A DNA stretch of 19,605 nucleotides from assembly GCA_023393115.1 (NCBI GenBank), contig JAEWMS010000068.1, positions 1 to 19,605 on the forward strand. Reading direction: 5' to 3'. Each line of letters opens with the position of its first letter. Position 1 is the stretch's first letter. Below, piece by piece: positions 6,448 through 13,621 of the stretch. The notes beneath the pieces were generated by a model. That model had not been told where the DNA came from. It saw only the letters and a list, made by a program, of their open reading frames with translations, and ran no database searches. The stretch is from Bacillota bacterium. Its GTDB lineage: Bacteria; Bacillota; Clostridia; Acetivibrionales; DSM-1351. The position numbers and the translations under genes were made by a program.

Positions 6448-7167
6448 TTGAAATTGGCGTATGATTTACATATACATACAGCATTATCACCTTGTGCTGA
6501 TAATGACATGACACCAAACAACATAATAAATATGAGCATGTTAAAGGGTTTGGAGGTCATAGCAGTTACAGACCATAATTCTTGTGGAAACGTAAAGGCC
6601 TGCATGGCTTGTGCAGAAAATAAGCCATTGCTTGTTATTCCGGGTATGGAAGTGGAGACTGCTGAAGAAATTCATGTAATTTGTTTATTTCCAACTCTGA
6701 AGTATGCAGATGAGATGCAGGCTTGGATATATTCCTGTTTGCCGAAATTAAGTAATAACGAGTCGGTTTTCGGAACACAATTGGTTATGAATGCTGATGA
6801 CGATATAACTCATGTTGAAAAAAGATTACTATTAACCTCTACGGCGATATCAATTAATCAGATATTTGAGGTTGTGGAAAAGAGGTTAAATGGTGTGGCT
6901 ATTCCGGCTCACATCGACAGAGAGGCTAATTCCCTTCTGTCAAGCTTTGGTGTTATGCCTGAGGATATTCTCATAAATTGTGTGGAAATACGAAATAAAT
7001 CCAGGGAAGCAGAGCTGATTAAACGGCATAAAACTTTAAAAGATATAAAAAGAATATATTCCTCAGATGCTCATTATCTGGGTGATATAAGTGAGCGGGA
7101 GAATTTTATTGAAGTCGATAAAAAGAGTGCCGAAAGCATTATAGATCTTCTACGAGGAGGAATATAG
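6448..7167 (+). CDS. PHP-domain metal-dependent phosphoesterase (hydrogenase cluster)
   Basis: A 239-residue PHP (polymerase and histidinol phosphatase) domain protein, probably a metal-dependent phosphatase or phosphodiesterase. Metal-binding positions are easy to see: H8-x-H10 in DLHIH, D42-H43 in TDHN, E68/E70 in GMEVE, H76, H155 in PAHIDRE, and D207-x-H209 in SSDAH. Translation is predicted to start at TTG 6448 because AGGTGA lies five bases upstream and the conserved motif begins six residues in. Stand-alone PHP proteins also occur beside group D-like hydrogenases. The substrate could be a phosphorylated protein or a nucleotide made or sensed by the cluster, but this is inference. It is contiguous with the downstream GNAT gene, whose ATG directly follows its stop. 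Confidence 0.85.
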   Translation: MKLAYDLHIHTALSPCADNDMTPNNIINMSMLKGLEVIAVTDHNSCGNVKACMACAENKPLLVIPGMEVETAEEIHVICLFPTLKYADEMQAWIYSCLPKLSNNESVFGTQLVMNADDDITHVEKRLLLTSTAISINQIFEVVEKRLNGVAIPAHIDREANSLLSSFGVMPEDILINCVEIRNKSREAELIKRHKTLKDIKRIYSSDAHYLGDISERENFIEVDKKSAESIIDLLRGGI

Positions 7168-7596
7168 ATGGTGGATGTTTTATTATCCAATGATTGCACA
7201 AATGATGAGAAAGATTTTATTTTATCTAAATTATTAGAATATAATCTAAAAAATGTACCTACTGACGAGAAAAATTTATTTGAGCCTTTAAAGCTGATAC
7301 TAAGAGATGAGAATGAACAGATAATAGGCGGTATATTAGGCGAATTTCCAGGCTGGTACCGATTAAATATAAATATTTTTTGGATTGATGAAAAGTACAG
7401 GAAAGCCGGCTGGGGAACCAAAATGCTGCAAGAAGCTGAGAAAATAGCAAGAGAAAAGGGTTGTAAGATTATTTTACTTGATACCTACAGCTTTCAGGCT
7501 CCGGGGTTCTACATTAAAAACGGCTATGAGGTATATGCTACACTTGACGATTTTCCTGAGGGACATAAAAAGTACTATTTAAAGAAACTTCTGTAG
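7168..7596 (+). CDS. GNAT-family N-acetyltransferase
   Basis: A 142-residue single-domain GNAT acetyltransferase. The acetyl-CoA pyrophosphate loop is RKAGWG (78-83), within motif A (about residues 70-100, IFWIDEKYRKAGWGTKML). The motif B region is DTYSFQAPGFYIKNGYE (105-121), which ends in the typical family F-Y-x-K-x-G-Y-E. The N-terminal part is AT-rich and weakly conserved. The substrate cannot be inferred. The ATG immediately follows the PHP stop, with GAGGAGGAAT in the PHP tail as ribosome binding site, so it is translationally coupled to the hydrogenase cluster. Whether it takes part in that system or is merely appended is unclear. Confidence 0.85.
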   Translation: MVDVLLSNDCTNDEKDFILSKLLEYNLKNVPTDEKNLFEPLKLILRDENEQIIGGILGEFPGWYRLNINIFWIDEKYRKAGWGTKMLQEAEKIAREKGCKIILLDTYSFQAPGFYIKNGYEVYATLDDFPEGHKKYYLKKLL

Positions 7597-7633
7597 TGGA
7601 CGATTGTTTGAGAAAAAAAGTTGAGGTAATAAA

Positions 7634-8017
7634 ATGACAACAGATGAAATTATTGACTACTGTCTTTCGAAGAGCGGTGCCATTATTGCTTTCCCTTTCG
7701 GTGAGCTCCCAATATGTGTAAAAGTAGGTAACAGGCTGTTTGCACAAATATATCCGAAGCCTGAAGATAATAAAATAACCTTGAACTGTGACGGAATGAC
7801 AGGGATTGTATTCAGGAATAAGTATCCCGGAACGGTTGTGCGCGGATATCACTGCCCACCCATACAGCAGCCGTATTTTAACACTGTATACCTTAACGGT
7901 GAAGTGCCGGATGACGAAATAAGAGCAATGATTGATCACTCATATTCTACTGTTGTTGGGAAGCTGACTAAAAAGGTAAGGGAGTCGTTAAACCAACACT
8001 TATCATATAAAACATAA
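7634..8017 (+). CDS. MmcQ/YjbR family protein
   Basis: A 127-residue protein of the MmcQ/YjbR (CyaY-like fold) family. It opens with the typical helix EIIDYCLSKSGA, followed by FPFGELPICVKVGNRLFAQI, which matches the family's strand pattern. The later GYHCPPIQQPYFNTVYLNGEVPD region and the C-terminal helix SYSTVVGKLTKKVRESL are also typical. Family members are often labelled DNA-binding from fold comparisons, but no biochemical role is established. The ATG follows a modest GAGGT site. It is spaced 37 bases from the GNAT gene on the same strand. Confidence 0.85.
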   Translation: MTTDEIIDYCLSKSGAIIAFPFGELPICVKVGNRLFAQIYPKPEDNKITLNCDGMTGIVFRNKYPGTVVRGYHCPPIQQPYFNTVYLNGEVPDDEIRAMIDHSYSTVVGKLTKKVRESLNQHLSYKT

Positions 8018-8053
8018 GCGAGTAAATATTGCCTAATATAGTCGACTATAAAA

Positions 8054-8060
8054 AAGGAGG
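8054..8060 (+). promoter_or_regulatory. Ribosome binding site that sets the start of the TfoX-like gene
   Basis: A perfect AAGGAGG lies 7 bases before TTG 8068. The reading frame is open further upstream to another TTG at 8029, but that codon has no Shine-Dalgarno, and this site would then fall inside the coding region. Confidence 0.8.
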
Positions 8061-8067
8061 AATCATT

Positions 8068-8322
8068 TTGGGAGAACTGGAGAAACTGCCAAACATCGGC
8101 AAAGAAATTGAGCGGCAGCTGTATGAGATTGGAATTGCTACATTTGAACAGCTATCTGACGTCGGCAGCCGGCAAGCATGGCTAAGAATCAGGAGTATAG
8201 ATGACTCGGCCTGCATAAACAGATTATATGCCCTGGAAGGTGCAATACAGGGGATCAGGTGGCATAATCTTACTGAGGATATTAAAGATGAGTTAAAGGA
8301 ATTTTATAATAAAAATAAATAG
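8068..8322 (+). CDS. TfoX/Sxy C-terminal domain protein
   Basis: An 84-residue protein consisting only of the TfoX C-terminal (helix-hairpin-helix-like) domain: LEKLPNIGKEIERQL, then IATFEQLSDVGSRQAW, then INRLYALEGAIQGIRW. The full competence regulators Sxy/TfoX have an additional N-terminal domain, which is absent here. Stand-alone copies like this are common in Firmicutes and have no defined role. The TTG at 8068 is chosen because AAGGAGG lies 7 bases upstream. The longer reading from TTG 8029 would add 13 residues that do not belong to the domain. It lies 34 bases upstream of the RNA methyltransferase gene. Confidence 0.8.
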   Translation: MGELEKLPNIGKEIERQLYEIGIATFEQLSDVGSRQAWLRIRSIDDSACINRLYALEGAIQGIRWHNLTEDIKDELKEFYNKNK

Positions 8323-8356
8323 CGGTTGTAATAACATTTTCCGGAGGGAAATACCA

Positions 8357-9154
8357 GTGAATTATATTCAAAGCAGTCAGAACAGCACGATTAAAGAAAT
8401 CAAAGCCTTACATCAAAAAAAACACAGAGATGCCCAGGGCCTTTATTTTGTTGAAGGAATAAGATTTGTGAATGATGCTGTAGAGAATGGACAAAGTATT
8501 TTTAAAGTTGTAATATCGGACAAGCTTGAGAGCCTTAACGGGGGAAAAGCTTTAGTTTCAAAACTTTCTGAGGTATGTTCCGAGATATATAATGTACCTG
8601 AAAAACTATTTAGAGAGATTTCTGATACACAATCACCACAGGGTGTGCTTGCAGTACTTCAAAAACCTGAAGTTCAAATGGACAAAGTAATAAGTACAGG
8701 AAAATCTATTGTTATACTGGATAGTCTCCAGGACCCCGGGAATGTGGGAACAATTATACGTACAGCCGACGCAGCCGGAGTTTCTGCGGTACTAATGACA
8801 AAGGGCTGTGTTGATGTATATTCTCCAAAGGTACTGCGTTCAACCATGGGCTCGATTTTTCATCTGCCTATTATTGAGAATCTTGATACTGCTGACATAA
8901 TAAAGGAACTGAAAAGTCTGGGTTATAAAGTTATTGCTTCTCATCTGAATGGACGAAATAATTATTATGATGAGGATTTAACTGTTAAAAGTGCAATAAT
9001 AGTAGGAAATGAGGCAAATGGAATAAGTGAGGAGACCGCCGCTATGTCCGACAAACTTGTGAAAATTCCAATGCCTGGCAGAGCAGAGTCTTTAAATGCT
9101 TCAATTGCGGCATCAATAATGATATATGAACTGGTCAGACAAAACAGAGAATAA
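8357..9154 (+). CDS. SpoU/TrmH-family RNA 2'-O-methyltransferase
   Basis: A 265-residue SPOUT methyltransferase that transfers a methyl group from S-adenosylmethionine to a ribose 2'-OH in rRNA or tRNA. An N-terminal substrate-binding domain (about 1-100, with the typical GLYFVEGIRFVNDAVEN) is followed by the knotted catalytic domain. Motif 1 is DPGNVGTIIRTADAAG (126-141), with the conserved Asn129 and Arg135. Motif 2 is VGNEANGIS (216-224), and motif 3 is IPMPGRAESLNASIAASI (237-254). The start is GTG 8357, preceded by CCGGAGGG. The exact target nucleotide cannot be told from sequence alone: RlmB, TrmH and YsgA-type proteins share these motifs. It is the last gene of the plus-strand run. No obvious terminator hairpin follows. 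Confidence 0.9.
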   Translation: MNYIQSSQNSTIKEIKALHQKKHRDAQGLYFVEGIRFVNDAVENGQSIFKVVISDKLESLNGGKALVSKLSEVCSEIYNVPEKLFREISDTQSPQGVLAVLQKPEVQMDKVISTGKSIVILDSLQDPGNVGTIIRTADAAGVSAVLMTKGCVDVYSPKVLRSTMGSIFHLPIIENLDTADIIKELKSLGYKVIASHLNGRNNYYDEDLTVKSAIIVGNEANGISEETAAMSDKLVKIPMPGRAESLNASIAASIMIYELVRQNRE

Positions 9155-9181
9155 TTCTAATCTAGAAATCTTACAAATTGC

Positions 9182-9210
9182 TTGTTTTACTCGAAAATCT
9201 ATTATATAAT
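9182..9210 (+). promoter_or_regulatory. Promoter of the LacI-family regulator gene
   Basis: -35 TTGTTT (9182-9187) and a perfect -10 TATAAT (9205-9210) are separated by 17 bases. The predicted start point is near 9217, so the palindromic operator at 9223-9236 would lie just downstream of it. That is a typical position for autorepression by roadblock or occlusion. Confidence 0.7.
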
Positions 9211-9222
9211 ATAGTTGGATTT

Positions 9223-9236
9223 TGGGAACGTTCCCA
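9223..9236. promoter_or_regulatory. LacI-type operator O1 (autoregulatory)
   Basis: TGGGAACGTTCCCA is a perfect 14-bp palindrome with the central CG typical of LacI-family sites. An identical copy stands before the GH94 gene at 10375-10388. Its place between the regulator's promoter and start codon implies that the regulator represses itself. Confidence 0.85.
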
Positions 9237-9277
9237 TCTAATAATAGGGAATATATGAGATATGGGAGGGGTTGCTA

Positions 9278-10300
9278 ATGATTAATATTTTTGATATAGC
9301 AAGGACTGCCGGAGTATCTAAAACAACTGTATCCAGAGTAATAAATAATCAACCTGGCGTAAAGGAAGAAACTCGTATTAGAGTACTTGAAGCTATCGAA
9401 AAGCTGAATTATATTCCGAACCAAGCAGCCCGTAATCTTGTATCCCGAAAGGCCGGTGTAATTGGAGTTGTATATAATGAGTTCAATACCTCAGTTTATT
9501 TGGAGCTGGCCAACCTATTGGAAAAATGTGCTTCAAAATACAACTACAACGTGATTTTCTGTAGTTCAAACGACAATTTAGATGCAAAAGCAAGATATTT
9601 ACAGTATTTTACCGGAGGAGCGGCTGACGGACTGATTTTGTTCGGAAGTGATATAAGAGATAAAGAGCTTGTTCAGAAAGTAATAGACATAAATTTTCCG
9701 CTGGTATTAATAGAAAATCATTTTATTGGTTTAAACGTGAATAATATTATTATAGATAATTATTCGGGGGCAAAAAAAGCTGTTGAATATTTGATTGGGC
9801 TAGGTCATAAAAAAATAGCCCATATAACGGGTAACGTAAATCACAGAGCTGCTTCCGACAGAATGAACGGATATATTGAGGCCCTTAATTCAGCCGGTAT
9901 AAAATATAACAAGGATTATGTGGTGTTTACCGATGCCGGAGACAATAGTGGAGCCGCTGCCGTTGAAAAGCTTATCTGGTTGGAAGAACCTCCTACTGCA
10001 GTATTTGCTTTCAATGATCTACAGGGTTATGAAGCAATTCAGAAAGCAGTTGAACTGGGAATTAACGTGCCACAGGACCTTTCAATTGTTGGTTTTGATA
10101 ATATCTACGATGTATTGCGATTTATTCCATCAAATATCCGCCTGACCTCCATGAAGCAACCTATGGAAAAGGTGGCTGAGGCTGCTGTTCAGTTGATAAT
10201 TGACAAAATAGATAATAGGTCTTCAGAGCCGAAATTAATGACCTTTGAAACCGAAATCTACGAGGGAACGTCAACTATTGGGCTTCCGGAAGGATTCTAA
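9278..10300 (+). CDS. LacI-family transcriptional regulator of the GH94 gene
   Basis: A 340-residue LacI/GalR regulator. The N-terminal helix-turn-helix is NIFDIARTAGVSKTTVSRVI (3-22), followed by the hinge helix region NYIPNQAARNLVSRKAGVIGVV. The periplasmic-binding-protein-like sugar-binding core has family landmarks such as ADGLILFG, GHKKIAHITG, PTAVFAFNDLQGYEA and LSIVGFDNI. ATG 9278 is preferred to TTG 9272 because GGGAGGGG (9264-9271) directly abuts the TTG but is well spaced from the ATG. Identical palindromes before this gene and the GH94 gene indicate that it controls both. The inducer is probably a gluco-oligosaccharide such as cellobiose, or its phosphorolysis product, inferred only from the neighbouring enzyme. 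Confidence 0.93.
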   Translation: MINIFDIARTAGVSKTTVSRVINNQPGVKEETRIRVLEAIEKLNYIPNQAARNLVSRKAGVIGVVYNEFNTSVYLELANLLEKCASKYNYNVIFCSSNDNLDAKARYLQYFTGGAADGLILFGSDIRDKELVQKVIDINFPLVLIENHFIGLNVNNIIIDNYSGAKKAVEYLIGLGHKKIAHITGNVNHRAASDRMNGYIEALNSAGIKYNKDYVVFTDAGDNSGAAAVEKLIWLEEPPTAVFAFNDLQGYEAIQKAVELGINVPQDLSIVGFDNIYDVLRFIPSNIRLTSMKQPMEKVAEAAVQLIIDKIDNRSSEPKLMTFETEIYEGTSTIGLPEGF

Positions 10301-10374
10301 ATTCACAAAACTTATAAACCTGTTTCCAGCATATTATGGTTGGGAAATATTATTGCAAATTTTTTTATTAAAAA

Positions 10375-10388
10375 TGGGAACGTTCCCA
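10375..10388. promoter_or_regulatory. LacI-type operator O2 before the GH94 gene
   Basis: TGGGAACGTTCCCA is identical to the site at 9223-9236. Here it extends to a perfect 16-bp palindrome, ATGGGAACGTTCCCAT (10374-10389). It lies about 40 bases upstream of the GH94 start codon. TATTAT hexamers at 10332-10337 and 10348-10353 are possible -10 boxes but have no good -35, so the GH94 promoter is not settled. Confidence 0.85.
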
Positions 10389-10429
10389 TATATATTTATG
10401 TTGCTTTGAGTAGCAGAATGGAGGAAAAA

Positions 10430-12784
10430 ATGAGATACGGGTATTTTGACCGAAAAAACAGGGAATACGTAATTACCAGACCAGATACGCCTACACCGTG
10501 GATTAACTACATCGGCAGCGGTGAATACGGAGGTATAGTTTCCAACACCGGGGGAGGGTACAGTTTCCACAAAGACCCCCAGAACAGACGTGTTACACGT
10601 TACCGATATAATAATATTCCCATGGACAGACCTGGAAGGTATGTTTATATCAGAAATAAAGAAACCGGAGAATATTGGAATCCCGGTTTTCAGCCTGTTC
10701 AACGCAAACTAGACAGTTACAGCTGCCGCCATGGTATGGGATATACTGTGCTTACGGGTGAATATCAGGGTGTTGTCGGAGAGATAACTTACTTTGTCCC
10801 GGATAATAAGGATTTTGAAATCTGGCACTTGAAGGTTTCAAATACCAGAGGTGTAGCACAGCAGCTTCAGGTTTTTGCATATTCCGAGTTCTGTTTCTGG
10901 CAGGCAATTATGGATCAGCAAAATGTTGACTGGGTACAGCAGATCAATCAGGGAAGATTTGAAGATGGAATTATTACATATTATCCTCATTACATAAGCG
11001 ACAATGCTGCGTTTTTTGCAACAGCTGATAAAGTTAGCAGCTACGACACAAATCTCGAAGCCTTTATTGGGAAATACCGCTCTGAAAGCAATCCTCTGGC
11101 TGTTGAACAGGGGGCCTGCAGTAATTCGGTTTCATATCGAATGAATGGTGTAGGCTCCTTCTGTATAGATGTTGACCTTCAGCCAAAGGAAGAAAGAGAG
11201 ATAGTATTCATTCTGGGCTTTGCCGAGGACAGAAAAACAATAAGGAAGGATATACAGGATTATTTATCCCCGGAAAACTCAAAAGCCGCTCTTGAAAGAC
11301 TAAAGACCTACTGGAACAACTATACAGGTAAACTGAGTGTTGAGACTCCAGATGAGGATATGAACCTTTCTGTTAACATATGGAATCAATATCAGTGTAA
11401 AACAACCTTTAATTGGTCCCGCTTTGTATCATTGTATCAGCTTGGACTTGGAAGAGGTATGGGTATACGCGACAGCGCCCAGGATACCCTGGGGGTAATG
11501 CATACAATTCCTGAGGAAGCAAAGACCCTTATAATCAAGCTTCTGCAGTGCCAATACACCGACGGAAGGGCATATCACCTTTTCTTCCCGCTGACTGGGG
11601 AAGGAGGACAGGGAGATGCGCCGGTCAAATTGTTTGACTGGTACTCCGATGACCATTTATGGCTCATTCTGGCTGTTAACGCATATGTGAAGGAGACCGG
11701 CGATTTCGGGTTCCTGAACCAGTCTGTACGTTACAATGACAAGACTAGTTCGGCAACCGTCATGGAGCATCTGGATATGGCTCTGAACTTCACTGATAAC
11801 AACAGGGGTCCGAACAGGATTGCACTTGCAGGTCGTGCAGACTGGAACGACACTTTAAATCTTGATACCGGAAGGGGTGTCGCAGAAAGTGTGTTTACCT
11901 CCATGCTGTACTGTAGAGCGGCTGTGGAAATGATTGAGCTATGCGAGCATCTCGGCAAGCGTGACCTTTGTGATAAGTACATGGAAATGTTTGAAGATAT
12001 GAAAAATGCAATCAATGAGAGCAGCTGGGACGGCGAATGGTACAAGCGAGCATTTGATGACTGGGGACAGCCGCTGGGCAGTAAGGAAAACAAATTCGGC
12101 AAGATATTCATCAACTCTCAATCCTGGGCGGTACTGGGCAAGGTTGCAGATGATGAAAAAGCAAAAAAATGTATGGAATCAGTAGATAAATATCTCAATT
12201 CCAAATTCGGAATCGTTACAATGTATCCATCGTATACTGAGCACGATGAAACAAAGGGAGGAGTGACTACTTATCCACCCGGAGCAAAGGAAAACGGAGG
12301 CATATTCCTTCATACAAACCCCTGGGTAATGATTTCTGAAATAATGTTGGGTCATGGAGACAAAGCCTTTGAGTATTATTCTCAAATACTACCGGGAAAA
12401 AGAAATGATGATGCCGAGCTATATGAGGTAGAACCTTATGTGTACTGCCAGAACATATTGGGCAAGGAGCATCCGCAATTCGGGGTAGGCAGAAATTCAT
12501 GGCTTTCAGGTACTGCGGCGTGGAACATGGTTGCTTCCTCACAGTATATTCTTGGTATTAGAGCAGGGTATGACAATCTTATTGTTGACCCCTGCATACC
12601 TTCCGATTGGCAAGGCTTTAAGGCCATGAGAGTGTTCAGGGGAGCAACCTACAATATAGAGGTGCAAAATCCCAATAAAGTAAACAGCGGAATTTCAAAA
12701 ATAATTGTTGATGGTGTCGAGGTAGAAAGGATTCCAGTATTCGAGGCCGGAACTGAGCATCATGTAGTAATAGTTATGAGTTAG
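10430..12784 (+). CDS. GH94 glycoside phosphorylase (cellobiose/cellodextrin phosphorylase type)
   Basis: A 784-residue intracellular inverting phosphorylase of family GH94. It splits a beta-linked gluco-disaccharide or oligosaccharide with phosphate, giving alpha-glucose 1-phosphate and saving ATP. It opens with the family signature YVITRPDTPTPWINYIG. Landmarks follow in order: TRYRYNNIPMDRPGRYVYI, the substrate-pocket GRGMGIRDSAQD (341-352), the catalytic block GRADWNDTLNL (468-478) with general acid Asp474, YPPGAKENGGIF (615-626), EPYVYCQ (668-674), and the C-terminal WLSGTAAWN. No signal peptide is present. ATG 10430 is chosen because GGAGG (10420-10424) precedes it. A longer reading from 10340 would run through the operator. 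Cellobiose is the favoured substrate, but cellodextrin, laminaribiose and chitobiose phosphorylases share the fold, and parts of the sequence resemble the chitobiose enzyme. Confidence 0.9.
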   Translation: MRYGYFDRKNREYVITRPDTPTPWINYIGSGEYGGIVSNTGGGYSFHKDPQNRRVTRYRYNNIPMDRPGRYVYIRNKETGEYWNPGFQPVQRKLDSYSCRHGMGYTVLTGEYQGVVGEITYFVPDNKDFEIWHLKVSNTRGVAQQLQVFAYSEFCFWQAIMDQQNVDWVQQINQGRFEDGIITYYPHYISDNAAFFATADKVSSYDTNLEAFIGKYRSESNPLAVEQGACSNSVSYRMNGVGSFCIDVDLQPKEEREIVFILGFAEDRKTIRKDIQDYLSPENSKAALERLKTYWNNYTGKLSVETPDEDMNLSVNIWNQYQCKTTFNWSRFVSLYQLGLGRGMGIRDSAQDTLGVMHTIPEEAKTLIIKLLQCQYTDGRAYHLFFPLTGEGGQGDAPVKLFDWYSDDHLWLILAVNAYVKETGDFGFLNQSVRYNDKTSSATVMEHLDMALNFTDNNRGPNRIALAGRADWNDTLNLDTGRGVAESVFTSMLYCRAAVEMIELCEHLGKRDLCDKYMEMFEDMKNAINESSWDGEWYKRAFDDWGQPLGSKENKFGKIFINSQSWAVLGKVADDEKAKKCMESVDKYLNSKFGIVTMYPSYTEHDETKGGVTTYPPGAKENGGIFLHTNPWVMISEIMLGHGDKAFEYYSQILPGKRNDDAELYEVEPYVYCQNILGKEHPQFGVGRNSWLSGTAAWNMVASSQYILGIRAGYDNLIVDPCIPSDWQGFKAMRVFRGATYNIEVQNPNKVNSGISKIIVDGVEVERIPVFEAGTEHHVVIVMS

Positions 12785-12796
12785 TCTTATTGAATT

Positions 12797-12839
12797 AAAG
12801 AGAAATGCCAATTAATAATAACAATTGGCATTTCTCTTT
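12797..12839. terminator. Bidirectional intrinsic terminator after GH94
   Basis: A perfect 17-bp inverted repeat has left arm AAAGAGAAATGCCAATT (12797-12813), a 9-base loop, and right arm AATTGGCATTTCTCTTT (12823-12839). The A/G-rich left flank and T-rich right flank lie inside the stem, so either strand ends in a U-rich segment. It begins 12 bases after the GH94 stop codon. Confidence 0.9.
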
Positions 12840-12886
12840 GTATGATATTTAGAGCATAATGTTTTAAATTATATACAAAAATTCTA

Positions 12887-12918
12887 TTGACTTCATATAT
12901 TTCCAGATATAGTATAAT
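12887..12918 (+). promoter_or_regulatory. Possible promoter of the lipoprotein gene
   Basis: TTGACT (12887-12892) lies upstream of TATAAT (12913-12918), but with a 20-base spacer, which is too long. The overlapping TATAGT at 12908-12913 gives 15 bases instead. A promoter here is likely from the AT-rich context and position, but its exact boxes are uncertain. Confidence 0.4.
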
Positions 12919-12958
12919 ATCAATATAATTCTTTTATCAATGAAGGAGATAACGGGAG

Positions 12959-13588
12959 TTGGAAATATTTATAGTTATAGTTTTGTGTATAATTCTTCTT
13001 ATAGCGGCGTGCAGCCCAAAGATGGATAATAATTATATTGAGGGTAATAAAATAGTACTTAATAAAAGTGAAATAAAGCAGATAAGCATTTCTAACAATG
13101 ATATTTCACCGCCGATTGCTATAAATCTTACCAATGAGGAGGAAATCTTCACGGTTGCAGATTACCTGGCAGCATTAGATATAAGTGAAACAAATCTGGA
13201 TCAACGCCAGTGTGGTGTATTATGGTTTGAAATCGAAATTTTGTCAAAGGATAATTCTAGAGGTCATTTTATACTGGGGGATGAAGGGTTTTCCGGATTA
13301 GTAATAAATATATGCGAGAACAATCAAAGTAAAAATGGAGAGCCTTCAATAGAGGGTACCATTATTTCCTTGAAAAAAGCAGAGGACGGCAGTGCTATCT
13401 CCTGTGTAATAAGAGATAACAATTCTTTAGACCATAATATATATGTTAAAAATTCAGAAATAATAAGTGGAGACGGAACGACGGTTTTAAATATAGAGGA
13501 TACAGTAAAAGCTTTCATTATGCCTGCTTATGATAAATCTGTTGAAATTGAAGCTTCAACGATATACATTCACAAATTAGTAAAATAG
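12959..13588 (+). CDS. Small lipoprotein of unknown function
   Basis: A 209-residue predicted lipoprotein. A short hydrophobic signal (residues 3-15) runs into the lipobox IAAC, with the lipid-anchored Cys18 followed by SPKMDNN. The mature part is acidic and rich in beta-strand-like segments, with no family that I recognise. A stretch near residues 150-205 (DHNIYVKNSEIISGDGTTVL) resembles small OB-like or DUF3221-type surface domains, but the match is too weak to call. The start is TTG 12959, with AAGGAG at 12943-12948 about ten bases upstream. An ATG at 12940 is in another frame. It stands alone between the GH94 terminator and the convergent L,D-transpeptidase gene, with only 33 bases between their ends and no clear terminator there. 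Confidence 0.75.
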   Translation: MEIFIVIVLCIILLIAACSPKMDNNYIEGNKIVLNKSEIKQISISNNDISPPIAINLTNEEEIFTVADYLAALDISETNLDQRQCGVLWFEIEILSKDNSRGHFILGDEGFSGLVINICENNQSKNGEPSIEGTIISLKKAEDGSAISCVIRDNNSLDHNIYVKNSEIISGDGTTVLNIEDTVKAFIMPAYDKSVEIEASTIYIHKLVK

Positions 13589-13621
13589 AATTTCTTACAT
13601 AGATTTCGATACATATTTATT

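Noticed and set aside
8029..8067. 13-residue extension of the TfoX-like protein from TTG 8029
   Set aside because: There is no Shine-Dalgarno before 8029, and a perfect AAGGAGG at 8054-8060 points to TTG 8068.
10340..10429. In-frame N-terminal extension of the GH94 protein by 30 residues
   Set aside because: It would make the operator palindrome at 10375-10388 coding and has no ribosome binding site. GGAGG before ATG 10430 and alignment of the YVITRPDTP start with known GH94 proteins fit the shorter form.
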